Counted from the stretch's first letter, positions 49,786 through 61,023 are shown. The stretch: 64,000 nucleotides of DNA from Solea solea (GCF_958295425.1 NC_081139.1:18950388-19014387), one strand, 5' to 3'. The notes: a model not told the origin generated them from the letters alone. A program made the numbers and translations.

Positions 49786-50424
49786 TAAACTAAAATCAAA
49801 AGAGTGAAAATGTTGCTTCTATAAACAACTGCTTTGACACCGGAGCGCTTACGTTAAGTCTGTACAAACACAGACTTTCATCCCCACGAAAGGGAGTATA
49901 GTGGGTACTGTTTGTTTCCTCGGATTGTCCACTTCGTTTGGGCAGGTGTGAGCTCATCCAAACTGTGGTGCAGACTAAACAAGCAAACTCAAACTTGCAG
50001 TTTGCTTGCAGGTGAACCCTTGGTTGGTTCACTTAGAGTGGCTAACAGATTACCCAGTGAACTAAAGCGAGGAAGTAAGGATAGGTCACTGCCTCGCCTG
50101 CTGCTCATACTGGGCAGCTTCTTGTGAAAAACCAATTGTGTTTGAACACCAAAGTTAAAACAAAAACCCCAAGACTGCATAAAGTTGGTGTTGCTCCATT
50201 GTTTGTTTTTGTGGCAAAAAGCTGGGCCGAAGGGGAGGGATTTCCATTTCCATTCCTGACCAATCGATGGGTTTTCTGGGTTTTCTTCTTCTTCTTCTTC
50301 TTGTGAAAGTGAACCCAACCAAATTAAGATGTGAAAGTCCCCCAGATTATCCTGTTGTAAATGTGCCATACAGCAGTGTTCCCCAACCCTGGTCCTCAAG
50401 GAACACTGCCCTGCATGTTTTTGA

Positions 50425-50572
50425 TTTTTTAAGGGTTAAGACTTGGTTTTAGGTTTAAGATTAGAATTAGGTTTGTGTTGGGTTAAGGGTAAATATTAGG
50501 CATTAAGATATGTTGCAGTTTAGGGTGAGGGGATAAGGAATGCATTTTGTCCTTACCCAGATGCTGTACATC
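50425..50572. repeat. Repeat F (inverted copy)
   Basis: This is the reverse complement of part of 46736-46925. It directly follows a left-end fragment of palindromic MITE family E (50373-50430). Confidence 0.6.
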
Positions 50573-50702
50573 GCCACATATCGAATCCAACCTCCACACA
50601 TGCATGAAATCTGAATCAAATCAATCAAAAAACAATATTTTGGCAATATTTTAGTGACCCCCTCAACATCTTACAAATCATTTTTCCAGGGCAGCTCATG
50701 TC

Positions 50703-50795
50703 ATCAGAATCAGAATCAGAATCAGAAGAGCTTTATTGCCAAGAATGATTTGCACATACAAGGAATTTGTTCTGGTGTCATTGGTGCGTAACAAG
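50703..50795. repeat. (AGAATC)n retroposon tail
   Basis: CAGAATCAGAATCAGAATC is followed by AAGAGCTTTATTGCCAAGAA and ACAAGGAATTTGTTCTGG, an abundant fish retroposon 3' end. Confidence 0.65.
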
Positions 50796-51937
50796 CATAC
50801 AACATTTTTAAAAAAAGTTAAGTGAAGTGATGTCATGGGTTGAGACCCCCCTGGCTCCCCTGTAGTTCGCACCATGAGTGTGAGTGTGTGTTTGGTTGCT
50901 CCAGTCGACAAGCCTCTAAGTGTCAACAAAGAATGTTGTTGAATTGTATATGATTTTAAACCAAATTTTCACACTTGACAACTTTTTGAATCACTCAAAT
51001 AATTTTCATGTGGGCTGACATCTTCTACCACTTTATCCTCCACATGAGGTTAGCAGGGGGCGCTGTGCCAATCTGAGCTGATAGGCAGGGTCACACCCTG
51101 GTCAGATCGCCAGTCCGTCACAGGGCTACATAGAGACAAACAACTGTCCACTCTCACACTCACACCTACAGGTCAATTTAGAGTAAAATTTGTGATTAAT
51201 ATACATATATATATATATATATACATTTATACACAGGTTTATACTGTAAAGCCTTCAGCTGTGGCATATTTGTTTGTTGTTTCTTGCGAGTTTGTTAGGT
51301 GATGTTACCTGTTTGAGATATACTGTCTGGTGCTGCTGACACAAAGAAAGGGATAAATGTGGAACAATAAGACCAATGATCCTCTTCAAGGACAAAGAGC
51401 TTAATATAGAGCATTCTATATATCTGCCTCTGTGGGATATTTAATGGCCTGTGCTTTTCTGTGCTTTTGCTATACCCTTTGTGCTGTCAAGCACAAAATT
51501 ACAGATCTAACACTCGGGTATAATCGTTGCAGCCTCTTTTTCTGTGTCAAAGGTATCAAAAAAATGTAAAGGCACTCAAAGTTCACTTTTGTTACATATG
51601 GTAAACAGCAGATAACCACATTATCACGCATGTAAAAAAAAAAAAGATTTAACACACAGGTGCACACGCCCTCTACAACACAACTGGTATGTGCTAGTCA
51701 GGTGGTAAATCAGACTTTCAAAACTTCTTGCCTTTTTTTCCATTCACATTTTATCTGTTATTAATTAATTTTCCAAAAAACATTCAGGGTTATATGTCTG
51801 TCCGTCCAGGGAGTTTCATCCATACGCTGTGGTTTCTTCCATTTTCTTTCCTCACAAAAAATGTTCAGTAGCCGAACTGGGGGTCTAAGGACAGAAGATA
51901 CGATGATAAAGATGACCAAAGGATACTGGGATAGATT

Positions 51938-52025
51938 GGTGATCAACATCTAATCAGGTGTATTGGAGCAGGGCAACATCTAAAGCATACAGGGCAGTGG
52001 TCCCCGAGGACCAGGTTTGGGAAAC
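51938..52025. repeat. Palindromic MITE family E (right-arm fragment)
   Basis: TAATCAGGTGTATTGGAGCA, AACATCTAAAGCATACAGGG, CAGTGGTCCCCGAGGACCAG appear as in the right arm of 46276-46486. The left arm is missing. Confidence 0.65.
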
Positions 52026-53821
52026 ACTTGTCCTAATTTCGTAATAATCACTGATCCAAGGCCAACATTTGGTCGATCCCTGTAATGCTTGCTGACCATT
52101 TAGGATCATCTAAGCCTTGTTTAGACTCACAAGAGGTACCGCAGTGCCAACCTCCAAAGATGAAGAGGCCAAAGAGGTTCAGTGGGCAAACCACATCAAC
52201 CACAAGATGAGGTATAAAGAAAGTAGTCTAGCTAAACAGGAAATCAACAAGATACATTGGAATGGACACAGTGAATCACTTTTTTTCAAACTGTAACCTT
52301 GTCTTATACACACATTTGTTTTTACACACCTCACATATTATCTAATAAGCTGCTATAAGCAGTGAAAGAGTTATGTGATGGATGAAGGACGTCTCACAAT
52401 TATACAGCTTTGGAATTGGGCTTGTTACGAGTCAAGAGGTTGGGTGTCTGGGGAGCAATGGGGATTTGGTGCCTTGCTCCCCAGGCACCCAGATAAGTGA
52501 TTCCCACTGCTCCTGTGCCCGGTTTGTGTAAGTTCACCACTGGTGTGTAATGAAGATGGGTCAAATGCAGGTGCAAAAAGAACTAATTCTAATTCTCACT
52601 TCATCCTTGTGTTGGTTTGTGAATTTCCTAAAAACTCCTCTCCAAGACTTCAGAACCATGGAATTGTCTCTGTGGTCGATACAACTGTTTGGCTAGTTTT
52701 AATTAAACCAGATCCATTGCATGTGATGTGTGTAAAAATTCAGAGGTGCCCAATAGAGTGCAGCTTCGGAAGCATTTTTCGGTTTGAAATCGACTGAGCC
52801 CAAGAGAATATGGGCCGAACCAACACGTTTACAGGATTTCTTTTGTCCAAGCCTGACCCAACACAGTCAGAGTAAGCGTCAGTGACACATTAAGAGTCAT
52901 GCAGGTGGACTTAAGCCTTTATTTATGGTTACAGCCAATAACAAATGTTATTGTTACATCCAGTGGAAGCAAGAACTAGCCCCATGAACACGCACGCATG
53001 CACAGATATACACACAAGTCGCACACCTTATGAGTTTCACAGACTCACCCTTAGAACCTGGCCCAACCCATGGGTATCCATGCTCTAGCGCACATACAGT
53101 AGTGCGAAGATAACGTTTGGAGCCCCCATACCCAATATACCGAAAGTGATGATGTCTTGCATTCAGCCTCACACCAGATGCACTGCGTTGAGCGTAAACC
53201 AGGCTTTACCGTCTTGTCTTATCAGTTAAAATACAGGTGCACACATTGCATGCCATCTACAAGTGATAAAAAGTTGGAGTTGCAAACACCTGTTTGTCTG
53301 CAGGGTAGCTGTGAGGTTTGTAACAGCAGCAAGAGTGATTTCCTCATGCATGACTTCTGACTGCAGTCTTTTGTTGTGATGCAACTGGTTTGGTGGGAAC
53401 ATGAATGGTCCCTGCCTTAGCACCTGGCATGTGCTTTGCATCATTATTACGAGTGCTTTAATTGAACTTGGAGGAAAATCAAAAATGTATTGCATGGAAA
53501 CTGCCAGTCCTTTGAGCCTGCAGGCAAAGAGGAACACAAGTGATTCTCAGTCAACCTGCCAATATAAAGACAAGAGAGAGAGAGTGCAAGGCACAATTAA
53601 AAATACACCATTCACTATGTGAAGACATGATCACTGTCTAAGCACATAGGCACGTGTTTCACAGGTTTGTAATACTTTCTGGGGATTTAAAGACACTCCC
53701 TTCTATCTGATCAAGAACATGAGAGCACGTAGTCTGAATGAAAATATGTGTCACTAATTCCTATTATAGTGGTTTAGGGTGGAGTAGTGTGAACTCTGTG
53801 TGTCCTCTCCTCACACACACA

Positions 53822-54060
53822 CCCACAGGTTTGTGCAACTAGTCTTTGTAGGACACTGCATTGACTTGACAGCTTAAACAAACTATTATTCCTAACCCTA
53901 ACCAGAACCATTTAGTACCTGACCCTAACCTTAACCATAACCACAATTCAAGTCTTAGCCCTAAACTTACCAGTTCCTCAGAAATGGGGTTCTGCCTCAT
54001 TAGGATCTTTTGGTCTTCATGAGGACAAAAATATCCTAAAGAGGTCAGAAGTAACACACA
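53822..54060. repeat. Interspersed repeat family C (copy 3) with CCCTAACC-type interior
   Basis: CCTAACCCTAACCAGAACC and GACCCTAACCTTAACCATAA are followed by CCTCAGAAATGGGGTTCTGC and CTTCATGAGGACAAAAATA. The CCCTAA words look telomere-like but are degenerate and internal to a repeat that occurs three times in this window. Confidence 0.6.
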
Positions 54061-54233
54061 TAGACACACACTGTACTTGTCTATTGTTTGAGTAATGACA
54101 GAAGGAACGCACAGTATCTACATGTGCCCATGTGTGTAAATTTGCAAATAGCCAATAACATAAGGCCTGGAAAATATTTCCCATGTACTGTACCACAATG
54201 TATTTCTGCATTCACATACTTGGCTGCAGTTTC

Positions 54234-54716
54234 AATTCAGAATTTCAGAGTTCTCACCAGGAGTTTGATCTCATCTGTATGTGTACTGTACTTTGAGTGC
54301 TGAGTTGTAGAGGTGTAGGTACCGATAGATCTCGTCACATAATCTCAAGCAAGAGTTCATGGTTACCATCTTCTTGGTTGTCTCTCGACTTACACAAGAG
54401 CACACCACCAACTGGACTGGGGTGTGTCATGCTACAGTTAGTGGGCACAGACAGAGCCTGCATTCCATGCACTTACAACATATGGAGGTGCTCACATTGG
54501 TCCACAACATTTCTGCATGCACCACAGTGGCCATGGGCAGATAACAACATTTACGTCACAGGGATCAAAGCAGACTGTTGTAGGAACGCGGAAGCAAAAA
54601 GTATATTCTGGCCTAACAGCACAGCAATAACATAGACCATATATAAAAAGTGGATATAGTATTATGGTTGCAAATCCAATTCCTGTTTTGAAGTGTATGG
54701 ATTTGTGATTTGGCAA
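54234..54716. repeat. Direct repeat G, downstream copy (483 bp)
   Basis: It runs from AATTCAGAATTTCAGAGTTC to GATTTGTGATTTGGCAA, with the same order as 61171-62029 after removing the solo LTR there. By eye, about 18 mismatches and one 2-bp indel were counted over the first 345 positions. It lies on the 3' side of the keratin gene. The shared frame of about 60-110 residues starting MLSCRGVGTDRSRH is also present in both copies but has no recognisable domain. Confidence 0.85.
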
Positions 54717-54837
54717 AAAAATCAACATGCATAAAGAAGCACAAAGCTCCAGCAAAACTTGCAACTGAGAAATGAACGCCTGTTTAAACTCACACTGCAA
54801 ACCAAAAGCCTTTGTCCATGTTTTATACACAGTCTAT
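54632..54837. mobile_element. Short TIR element overlapping direct repeat G
   Basis: The left end ATAGACCATATATAAAAAG and the reverse complement of the right end, ATAGACTGTGTATAAAACA, are similar inverted ends (206 bp). Only the left part is shared with the upstream copy of repeat G. Confidence 0.5.
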
Positions 54838-55631
54838 TTACAAGACAAGCTGTCTTTCAGCTACAGGTTCAGCTTCATTTTAAATGTCTGAAAGGGAGAC
54901 TGTGACTCTGATAATGACATGATTGTTGAATACTTCTGAAGCTGATGAATTGTGAGCAAACTCAGAATGCAGAACATGTCCAGCCACAAGGCAAACAGAC
55001 TACAACAGCAGGAACATATACTGAGGCTGCAGTTGAAACAGGACTAGGTGGTGTGAGACTGGAAAAATGCGGCTTGGCCTGAACTTTAGATTTTTTGCTT
55101 CAGATGGCTGGTTCAGAATGTGGTTTGTGAATTGTATCTATCAACTTACTCTTCCTACTTCTTCCTTGTGTCAACACTCCAGACCGGTGATGACAGTGTA
55201 ATTCTTTTCACTTGTTGGCGCCTTACTAGCAATCAATCTTAATGCCACAGCCTGTCTGAGTGTTGTTGCTGACCACATTCATCTCTTAATAACTTGCATA
55301 ACAGCACAAAGCAGAGGTCATCTCTGTATGGCTTAACAGGCAAAGACAATGAATAAGTGGACTTTAACGCTGCATATACAGTGTCATCCCCAATCTGAAT
55401 AAATCTGTGAGATCAACCATTGGATGTATTACAAGAAGGAAAAACACCTGCAAATCTTTTGAATTATGCAGTCATGTCAAAAGAAAAGTGTCCAACATTT
55501 GTAAAATTCATACCATGAAATACTGCAGTACCTATTGATACCTGATAAAGTGTCTGGTTGGTATACATATGTACAGTACCAGAGGTGGAATGGAACAAAT
55601 TACATTTAATCACATTACTGTACATTAATCA

Positions 55632-55633
<2 letters not shown>

Positions 55634-55664
<31 letters not shown>
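55634..55664. repeat. (GT)n microsatellite
   Basis: About 15 GT units. Confidence 0.95.
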
Positions 55665-55668
<4 letters not shown>

Positions 55669-55789
55669 TTTATTTAATTAAAGAAAACGCCTCATTAACT
55701 GTTGTTTGTATTTGCTCTGATTGTTAAAACAAGCAACTAGTAAATTTTACTCTTAAGTTAAGTTTTAATGAGCTGTTTTTTCTCTTTTA

Positions 55790-56786
55790 CAGGGTGTCCG
55801 CGGGGGTCTTAAAAAGTATTAAAAGTTGATAAATGAATTTTGGGAAAATTAAGGCCCTTAAAAATTATTAAAAAGTCTTAATCATGGTTTCATTTTGTCC
55901 ACACGTTACACGTGACGTTACACGTGACGTTACACATCTTGCGACAGCGAACGCACTACTCCCAGCGCGAAATAGTATTCAAAATCGCTCGAAAATAAAC
56001 TCTAAAATCATCAGACATGGGAGAATGTAAGTTTGCTGACTCCTGGTTAGAGATCCCTGAATTTCAGCAATGGCTGAAGCCTGTTGCTGTAAATAATAGA
56101 TATTAAATACTAACTTTAGAGAAGAACAGAAAGAAGAGCAGCCTCCTGCTGTGAGGCTGCAGTACCACTGAAAGAGAAGGAGGGCGACAGAGAGCAGGAC
56201 TGTAGCTAAATCAGCTCTGTGTCAATAAAACTGTTCCGTTCACCATTGTTGGCCAAAACTGTGACCAAAATTGGTGAAAATGACACTTCTCTGCATGTTT
56301 GTCAAACAGTCCCCAATAAAGACATCAGGCCAGAATGTGTGTGTGGTAGTGCATTAAGGAGAACTCCTCCCATAAATTCATGCTTTAGGCGAGACCGAAG
56401 CAGGTGAACGTCACTGCTCTACATGTTTGTTGAACAGGAAGTTTAATAACAGTGCATTTACTGTTATGTTCTGTACAAAAACTGACACACAGTGACAACG
56501 TTGGTCCTCGTTTAAGTGAGCAGACAAGTATGTGTGTGCGTCTGAGAGTGTGTTTGGCCCCAACCAGAGAAAGATGCTGAATTTAAACCACATTTTCAAA
56601 TACTTATGGACTTTTTTTAATCATTAAAATTTGGCATGATGGGTAGTATCAGGCCACACGGTTGGTGTGGTGGTTAGACCTGGTGGAAGGACTAAATGTT
56701 CTCCGTGTTGGAGATCCCTGAATTTCAGCAATGAAAAGTCTTAAAAAGGTATTGAAATTAACATCAGGATTCCTGCATATACCCTG
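55790..56786 (+). mobile_element. 997-bp hAT-like non-autonomous transposon with 5-bp TTTTA target duplication
   Basis: The element starts CAGGGTGTCCGCGGGGGTC. Its right end, in reverse complement, is CAGGGTATATGCAGGAATC. TTTTA flanks both ends exactly (55785-55789, 56787-56791). CAGGG-type termini are common in hAT elements; a 5-bp duplication fits only some hAT groups, so the superfamily is inferred. Inside, ATGGGAGAATGTAAG starts a short frame (KFADSWLEIPEFQQWLKP) resembling the N-terminus of fish transposase-like proteins, then stops. GAGATCCCTGAATTTCAGC occurs twice (56050 and 56709 regions). Confidence 0.7.
56016..56102 (+). pseudogene. Short N-terminal fragment of a transposon protein
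   Basis: This ATG-initiated frame inside the hAT-like element gives MGECKFADSWLEIPEF, then QQWLKPVAV and a few more residues before the stop. K-F-x-D-x-W-L-x-x-P-x-F-x-x-W-L is, to my knowledge, how several fish hAT or zinc-finger transposon proteins begin. The rest of the protein is deleted. Confidence 0.35.
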
Positions 56787-57015
56787 TTTTACTTGAATAT
56801 AATATTGCCGTACTCTTTAAACCTCTGTACCCTATAGAGGGAGCTGCTCAACTAAGGAGGAAGTGTAAAAGTGGCACACCACTGTCATCATGTGAAATGA
56901 CTGTCAGAAAGATGTCATTTTGATGCCATTTTGATGCTATTGTTAAACACTCTTTGCATGACCTTTTTTTCCACAATAATAAAGAGAAAGAGAGCTGATC
57001 ATTTTAGTTCTCAGA

Positions 57016-57021
57016 TTTATT
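57016..57021 (-). terminator. Possible keratin poly(A) signal AATAAA
   Basis: TTTATT on the plus strand is AATAAA on the minus strand, about 700 bases past the keratin stop. It is the first canonical hexamer I see downstream. A variant AGTAAA near 57294 would give a shorter 3' UTR. Confidence 0.35.
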
Positions 57022-57726
57022 TCATTCAGGTTCATTTGATGCCAGCTGCTGCAACATTTATGCATTGGTCACATTGCTGTCAAGGCTTTTACAAAATAAA
57101 TCTGGTTTCAACGTAGTTTTAGCTTGAAGGCAAGGAGTGGCAAAACAAAGCAGGGAAACATTTGACAGAATTGTAAAACAGAACTAGCCAGTGACCAATC
57201 AACTCAAGGTTTAAATGTAAACATGTAACATTATTCAAATGTATAATTCTTGTACTCTGTAGCTATAAGATTTGGTCAGTGACTTAATCTTTTTTACTAA
57301 AACAGATATGTAGGATTCATGAACAGGTATACAAAAACTGGTCTGTCCATCTCAGCTCTGAGATCTAATTTCAGAGCACATTAACAGTCTAATACAGTTT
57401 ATATTCTATAATTTCCTTGCTTTGTGTTAATGCTCCATTGTTTTTTTTCTTATTTGTTGGATGTCAGCGCAGAAAGAAAACTATCTTTGTCGTGCTAACT
57501 GACCTGCCCATTGTATGTTTAGGGCCTTGTTATCCTTCAGAAACTTTTGTCAATTCATGCTGAAGTGTGTAGTGAAAAATACAGTGAGTGATACTTGAAC
57601 CATACATTGTGGTAGACATTTTACAAAAACATTTTTGGTTCTTTTTCTTGATGAACAGTATTAACAATATTGCATAGCACCCTGAATTTCAAAAGGTTCT
57701 GAAGGGGAAGAGGGTCAGCTCTCCTT

Positions 57727-57866
57727 TTAATAGATGCGTCTGTTGCTGCTGCTTGATGTGACAATGGACTTGGTGATAGTGCCACCGCCCATACCGCCCA
57801 TACCGCCATAACTAGACATGCTGCTGCCACCATAGCCATATCCGCCAGAGCTGGCGCTGGAGTATC
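57727..57866 (-). CDS. Keratin exon 9 (Gly-rich tail and stop)
   Basis: 140 nt after acceptor TTTTCAG. It encodes [20 protein letters not shown], three GMGG-like units, [12 protein letters not shown] and NRRIY, then TAA at 57727-57729. Confidence 0.9.
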
Positions 57867-60800
57867 CTGAAAAGAGGAAAAAAGAGAGAAGGTGTTTTCA
57901 TTTGTCTCTCCATGTCTCATTATGGTCTGCTGGTTTGTGTTACTTGTGATGATGATGATGAACTTACCACCGCCTGAAGAGGACTGCTGCACATGAATGG
58001 TTGCAGTGGCACCACCGCTGGCAATTCTAATGTTGTAATGAAGCTCAGTTAGTCCTCAGTTCAGAATTAAAACTTATACTGCAGGAACAAATCATCATTT
58101 AATATTCAAGTATGTCCCACCTGCTCTCCTCTCCCTCCAGCAGTTTCCTGTATGTGGCAATTTCAATATCCAGAGCCAGTTTGACGTTCATCAGCTCCTG
58201 GTATTCGCGCACTTGCCGGGCCATGTCCTGCTTGGCTCTCTGCAGAGCATCCTCCAGGTCCCTGATGCGGAGCTTGGCGTCCTTCACTGCCAGCTCACCA
58301 CGCTCCTCAGCCTCTGCGATCTGAGCCTCAAGGTTCACCCTCTGTGGAAAAATGATGTTGCAAATGATTCAGTAACACTGTAACCCCTTAAAATGTGTAA
58401 TGAGGCATCTGCCACGAGATGTTTCTTCAAATATACCTGTCCTTTGACTGCCTCAATTTCATTCTGGAGACGGGCGATCATGCGGTTAAGTTCAGCAATC
58501 TCAGCTTTGGTTGTGCGCAGGTCCTCACCATATGATCCGGCTGAGGACTGCATCTCCTCGTACTATAATGAAAATCACAAAAGGTTATCATGACAGTTAT
58601 ATTGAAGGTTAGTAGAGGTGTTGCACATGCTAAGACTAAAAGGCAATATACCTTCACTTTGCTTTTCACTCACCTTCTGTTTGTACCAGCACTCTGCTTC
58701 TGCCTTGCTCTTGTTGGCAATGTCCTCATACTGAGCCCGAACTTCAGCGACAATGGAGTCCATGTCAAGGCTACGGCTGTTGTCCATCTCCACAATGACA
58801 GAGGTGTCCTTGATCTGGCCTTGCAGCTCACGAAGCTCCTACAGAAACAAAGGGTAATGTAAAACAGTGACTTATTCGTCTCAATTTGCTGTTATAAAAT
58901 GATCAAATAAGTATGCTGAAGTAGATTTTATATTACATACAGCCTCATAGACAGCCCTGAGGAAGTTGATCTCATCCTGAAGAGCATCAGCCTTGGCCTC
59001 CAGCTCGACCTTGTTCATGTAGGCAGCATCGACATCCTGGAAAAGAACAGAAGTGCATATAGAACTGGTTAAAACTGGCCACATAACACATCCAGGAGTG
59101 AAAAATCTAAAGAACCATCGTGATGGATTTGTACCTTCTTCAGGATAACAAACTCGTTCTCTGCAGCTGCACGTTTGTTGATTTCATCCTCGTACCTGGT
59201 GGAACACAAGGCAACATATTAGTTCATCTCCCCATGCAGAACATCCGCTCATTCTGTCATTATTGTACTCATGTTGGACGTATCATGCCGACACTCACTT
59301 CCTCTTGAAGTCCTCAACCAGACCATGGATGTTCCTAAGTTCACCCTCCAGCTTGACTTTCTCGTTGCCAAGCCCATCGAGCTGCCTGCGCAGGTTTGCA
59401 ATGTAGGCCTCGAACATGCCATCGATGTTGGAGCGGGTGGTGGTCTGGCCCTGCAGGAGACTCCACTTGGTCTCCAGCATCTTGTTCTGCTGTTCCAGGA
59501 AACGGACCTGTGCAGTAAAAAAAAATCAAAGAAGATTAACAAATGTTCCTCCACAAAAATTGACTTCATGCTGTTTAGGGTGATTTTTGACTGTTGGCAT
59601 CCACAATGCATTACTGCCTTCTTCTTAAGGGTGTGTCCTGTGTCATGTGTGGCTTTAAGGTGCCTCACCTTTATCTACACGACTGAAAAGATAACTACAT
59701 ATCTGAAGTGCCACACCCTTGTCACAACACATTCCAACTCATTATGAAGGCAAAGCTTTGTGTAAATGCTGTACAAGCTGCTGCCATACGCAGCACATAT
59801 GGTGCATATCTTCAATTCCTTTTTTCTTAAAACAAAGTGTATTATAGTGAATGAATACTCAGTATGTGTTTCACCTATTGTTTGCCTTGTTTAGCTATGA
59901 CTGATCCTGTTAGCTCTGCTGAGTTGTGAAGGCCACACATTCACTCCAGCCATAAAAAAAACTAGGTGTGGCAGATAAACCACACAAGACAAAGCAGAAC
60001 ATTATCATTAGAGTAACAGTGCTTAAGTATTTAGAGAGTCTCACTCTACATAAAGGCAAATTTCATACAGCTTGTAAGCAAAGACGATTGTGACTGTGGC
60101 ATTAAAAACTAGTGAAAGCTGCATTATTGTTTCCTACAACAACCAGGTGATAGTTGAGATGACGACAGACTTTGGACTCTGTGGGCACAGTGCAGACAGA
60201 TCCCTATTCTCTGTCAGGTGAAGGATAAGCAAGAAACTGCAATATAATCCCCACCCATGTTTCCATAGTAGACAAAATGGACAGCACTACTTTAGCATTA
60301 CTAGTGTCACTGGAAGGCTACAATATTTTTGCATGAATTCTAATTCCTCTGTAACTCATTGATAGATGCAAGATTGACAGCTGTCTCGCTTTAGCAGCTT
60401 TGACAGTAAAAAAAAACAAAAAAAACATGTTTGCATCTAGAGAACAATGCTGTCTCTCTTAAAGGACAGCTGATGTAAGTACCTAAAGGAGGATTCAGGT
60501 TGTCACCACAAAGATAATCAGGCAGGAACCAACCTTGTCGATGAAGGAAGCAAAGCGGTTGTTGAGGGTCTTGATCTGCTCCTTCTCCTGGGTGCGGACA
60601 GCCTGGATGCTGGGGTCAATCTCCAGGTTCAGTGGGGCCAGTAGGCTCTGGTTCACTTGGACAGCTGTGATCGGTGCACCAATGAAGCCACCTGACGATG
60701 AGCTTGAACCGAAATAACCAGAACCGCCACCACCACCCATACTAGCACTGCTATAGCCAAAATTGGAACCTCCACTCATTCCACCCATTCCACCCAGTCC

Positions 60801-60923
60801 ACCCATTCCAGAACCAACACCATAGCTGACTCTCTTGTTGACGGTGTAGCTGCTGGCTGGTGCTAAAGACCTGCTGGAGGACCTGGTGCTGTAGCCTGAG
60901 ACTGACACTGTCTTCCTTGACAT
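57727..60923 (-). CDS. Type II keratin (complete, 9 coding exons, 488 aa)
   Basis: Coding exons: 60534-60923, 59299-59507, 59135-59195, 58941-59036, 58674-58838, 58437-58562, 58121-58341, 57968-58026, 57727-57866 (1467 nt with stop). It encodes a basic-type epithelial intermediate filament protein that pairs with type I keratins in the cytoplasm. The head (1-112) is Ser/Gly-rich with GGMGG repeats. The rod runs about 113-421, opening with [18 protein letters not shown] and closing with [14 protein letters not shown], the helix initiation and termination motifs. [11 protein letters not shown] and [16 protein letters not shown] mark it as type II. The tail (423-488) is Gly/Ser/Tyr-rich and ends SSSSNRRIY. 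All introns are GT-AG with consistent phase. The ATG has the context GCCACCATGT. It resembles fish krt4/krt5/krt8-like genes; lineage-specific duplication makes an exact symbol unsafe. Confidence 0.95.
57968..58026 (-). CDS. Keratin exon 8 (short tail exon)
   Basis: 59 nt, from acceptor ACATTAG to donor GTAAGT, encoding [20 protein letters not shown] with the split codons at both ends. It is longer than the 35-nt exon usual at this place in mammalian type II keratins. Confidence 0.85.
58121..58341 (-). CDS. Keratin exon 7 (helix termination)
   Basis: 221 nt, beginning [17 protein letters not shown]. It contains [18 protein letters not shown] and ends inside the next Arg codon before donor GTGGGA. 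Confidence 0.93.
58437..58562 (-). CDS. Keratin exon 6
   Basis: 126 nt, beginning [19 protein letters not shown] and ending EIEAVKGQ before donor GTATAT. Coil 2. Confidence 0.93.
58674..58838 (-). CDS. Keratin exon 5
   Basis: 165 nt, with [20 protein letters not shown], then [17 protein letters not shown] and WYKQK before donor GTGAGT. It covers linker L12 and coil 2. Confidence 0.93.
58941..59036 (-). CDS. Keratin exon 4
   Basis: 96 nt, beginning [15 protein letters not shown] and ending FLRAVYEA before donor GTATGT. Conserved length. Confidence 0.93.
59135..59195 (-). CDS. Keratin exon 3
   Basis: 61 nt from acceptor CCACCAG to donor GTACAA. It encodes [20 protein letters not shown]. The length is the conserved 61 nt. 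Confidence 0.92.
59299..59507 (-). CDS. Keratin exon 2 (coil 1A end to coil 1B)
   Basis: 209 nt after acceptor GCACAG. It begins [15 protein letters not shown], contains [20 protein letters not shown], and ends with a split Lys codon before donor GTGAGT. The 209-nt length is standard for type II keratins. Confidence 0.93.
60534..60923 (-). CDS. Keratin exon 1: head domain and start of coil 1A
   Basis: 390 nt, 130 residues, starting [16 protein letters not shown]. The Gly-rich part has [14 protein letters not shown]. It ends FASFIDK before donor GTTGGT, a slightly non-consensus but valid GT donor. [15 protein letters not shown] is the conserved H1 region of type II keratins. Confidence 0.93.
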
Positions 60924-61023
60924 GGTGGCTGATGAGTCTTGAGAGAAGAAGAGAACTGAAGATGAGCAGACTTCAAAAGGAGAGCTAAATCCCTCTGAGT
61001 GTCTCACTGAAGACTCAAGCCAG

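Larger units (their letters stand above)
48460..54233. other. Intergenic, no gene seen; repeat-rich
   Basis: The longest frame (168 residues, minus, 48791-49297) opens in a GT repeat, has no motif and is not supported. Repeats noted: CA run (49272-49294), hAT-like fragment (49655-49785), repeat F (50425-50572), AGAATC tail (50703-50795), LINE/SINE tail (51020-51190), TA run (51201-51222), MITE E right arm (51938-52025) and family C (53822-54060). Confidence 0.6.

Noticed and set aside
53880..53955. Interstitial telomere array
   Set aside because: CCCTAA words are degenerate and embedded in a dispersed repeat with two other copies here, so not a telomere fusion relic.
54297..54635. 112-residue frame MLSCRGVGTDRSRH..., also partly open in the second copy
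   Set aside because: Both copies belong to direct repeat G, the frames end at different places, and no domain is recognised. Shared ancestry of the repeat explains the similarity.
59271..59747. 158-residue plus-strand frame over keratin exon 2
   Set aside because: It is the antisense shadow of the keratin exon, whose intron phases and protein motifs are certain.
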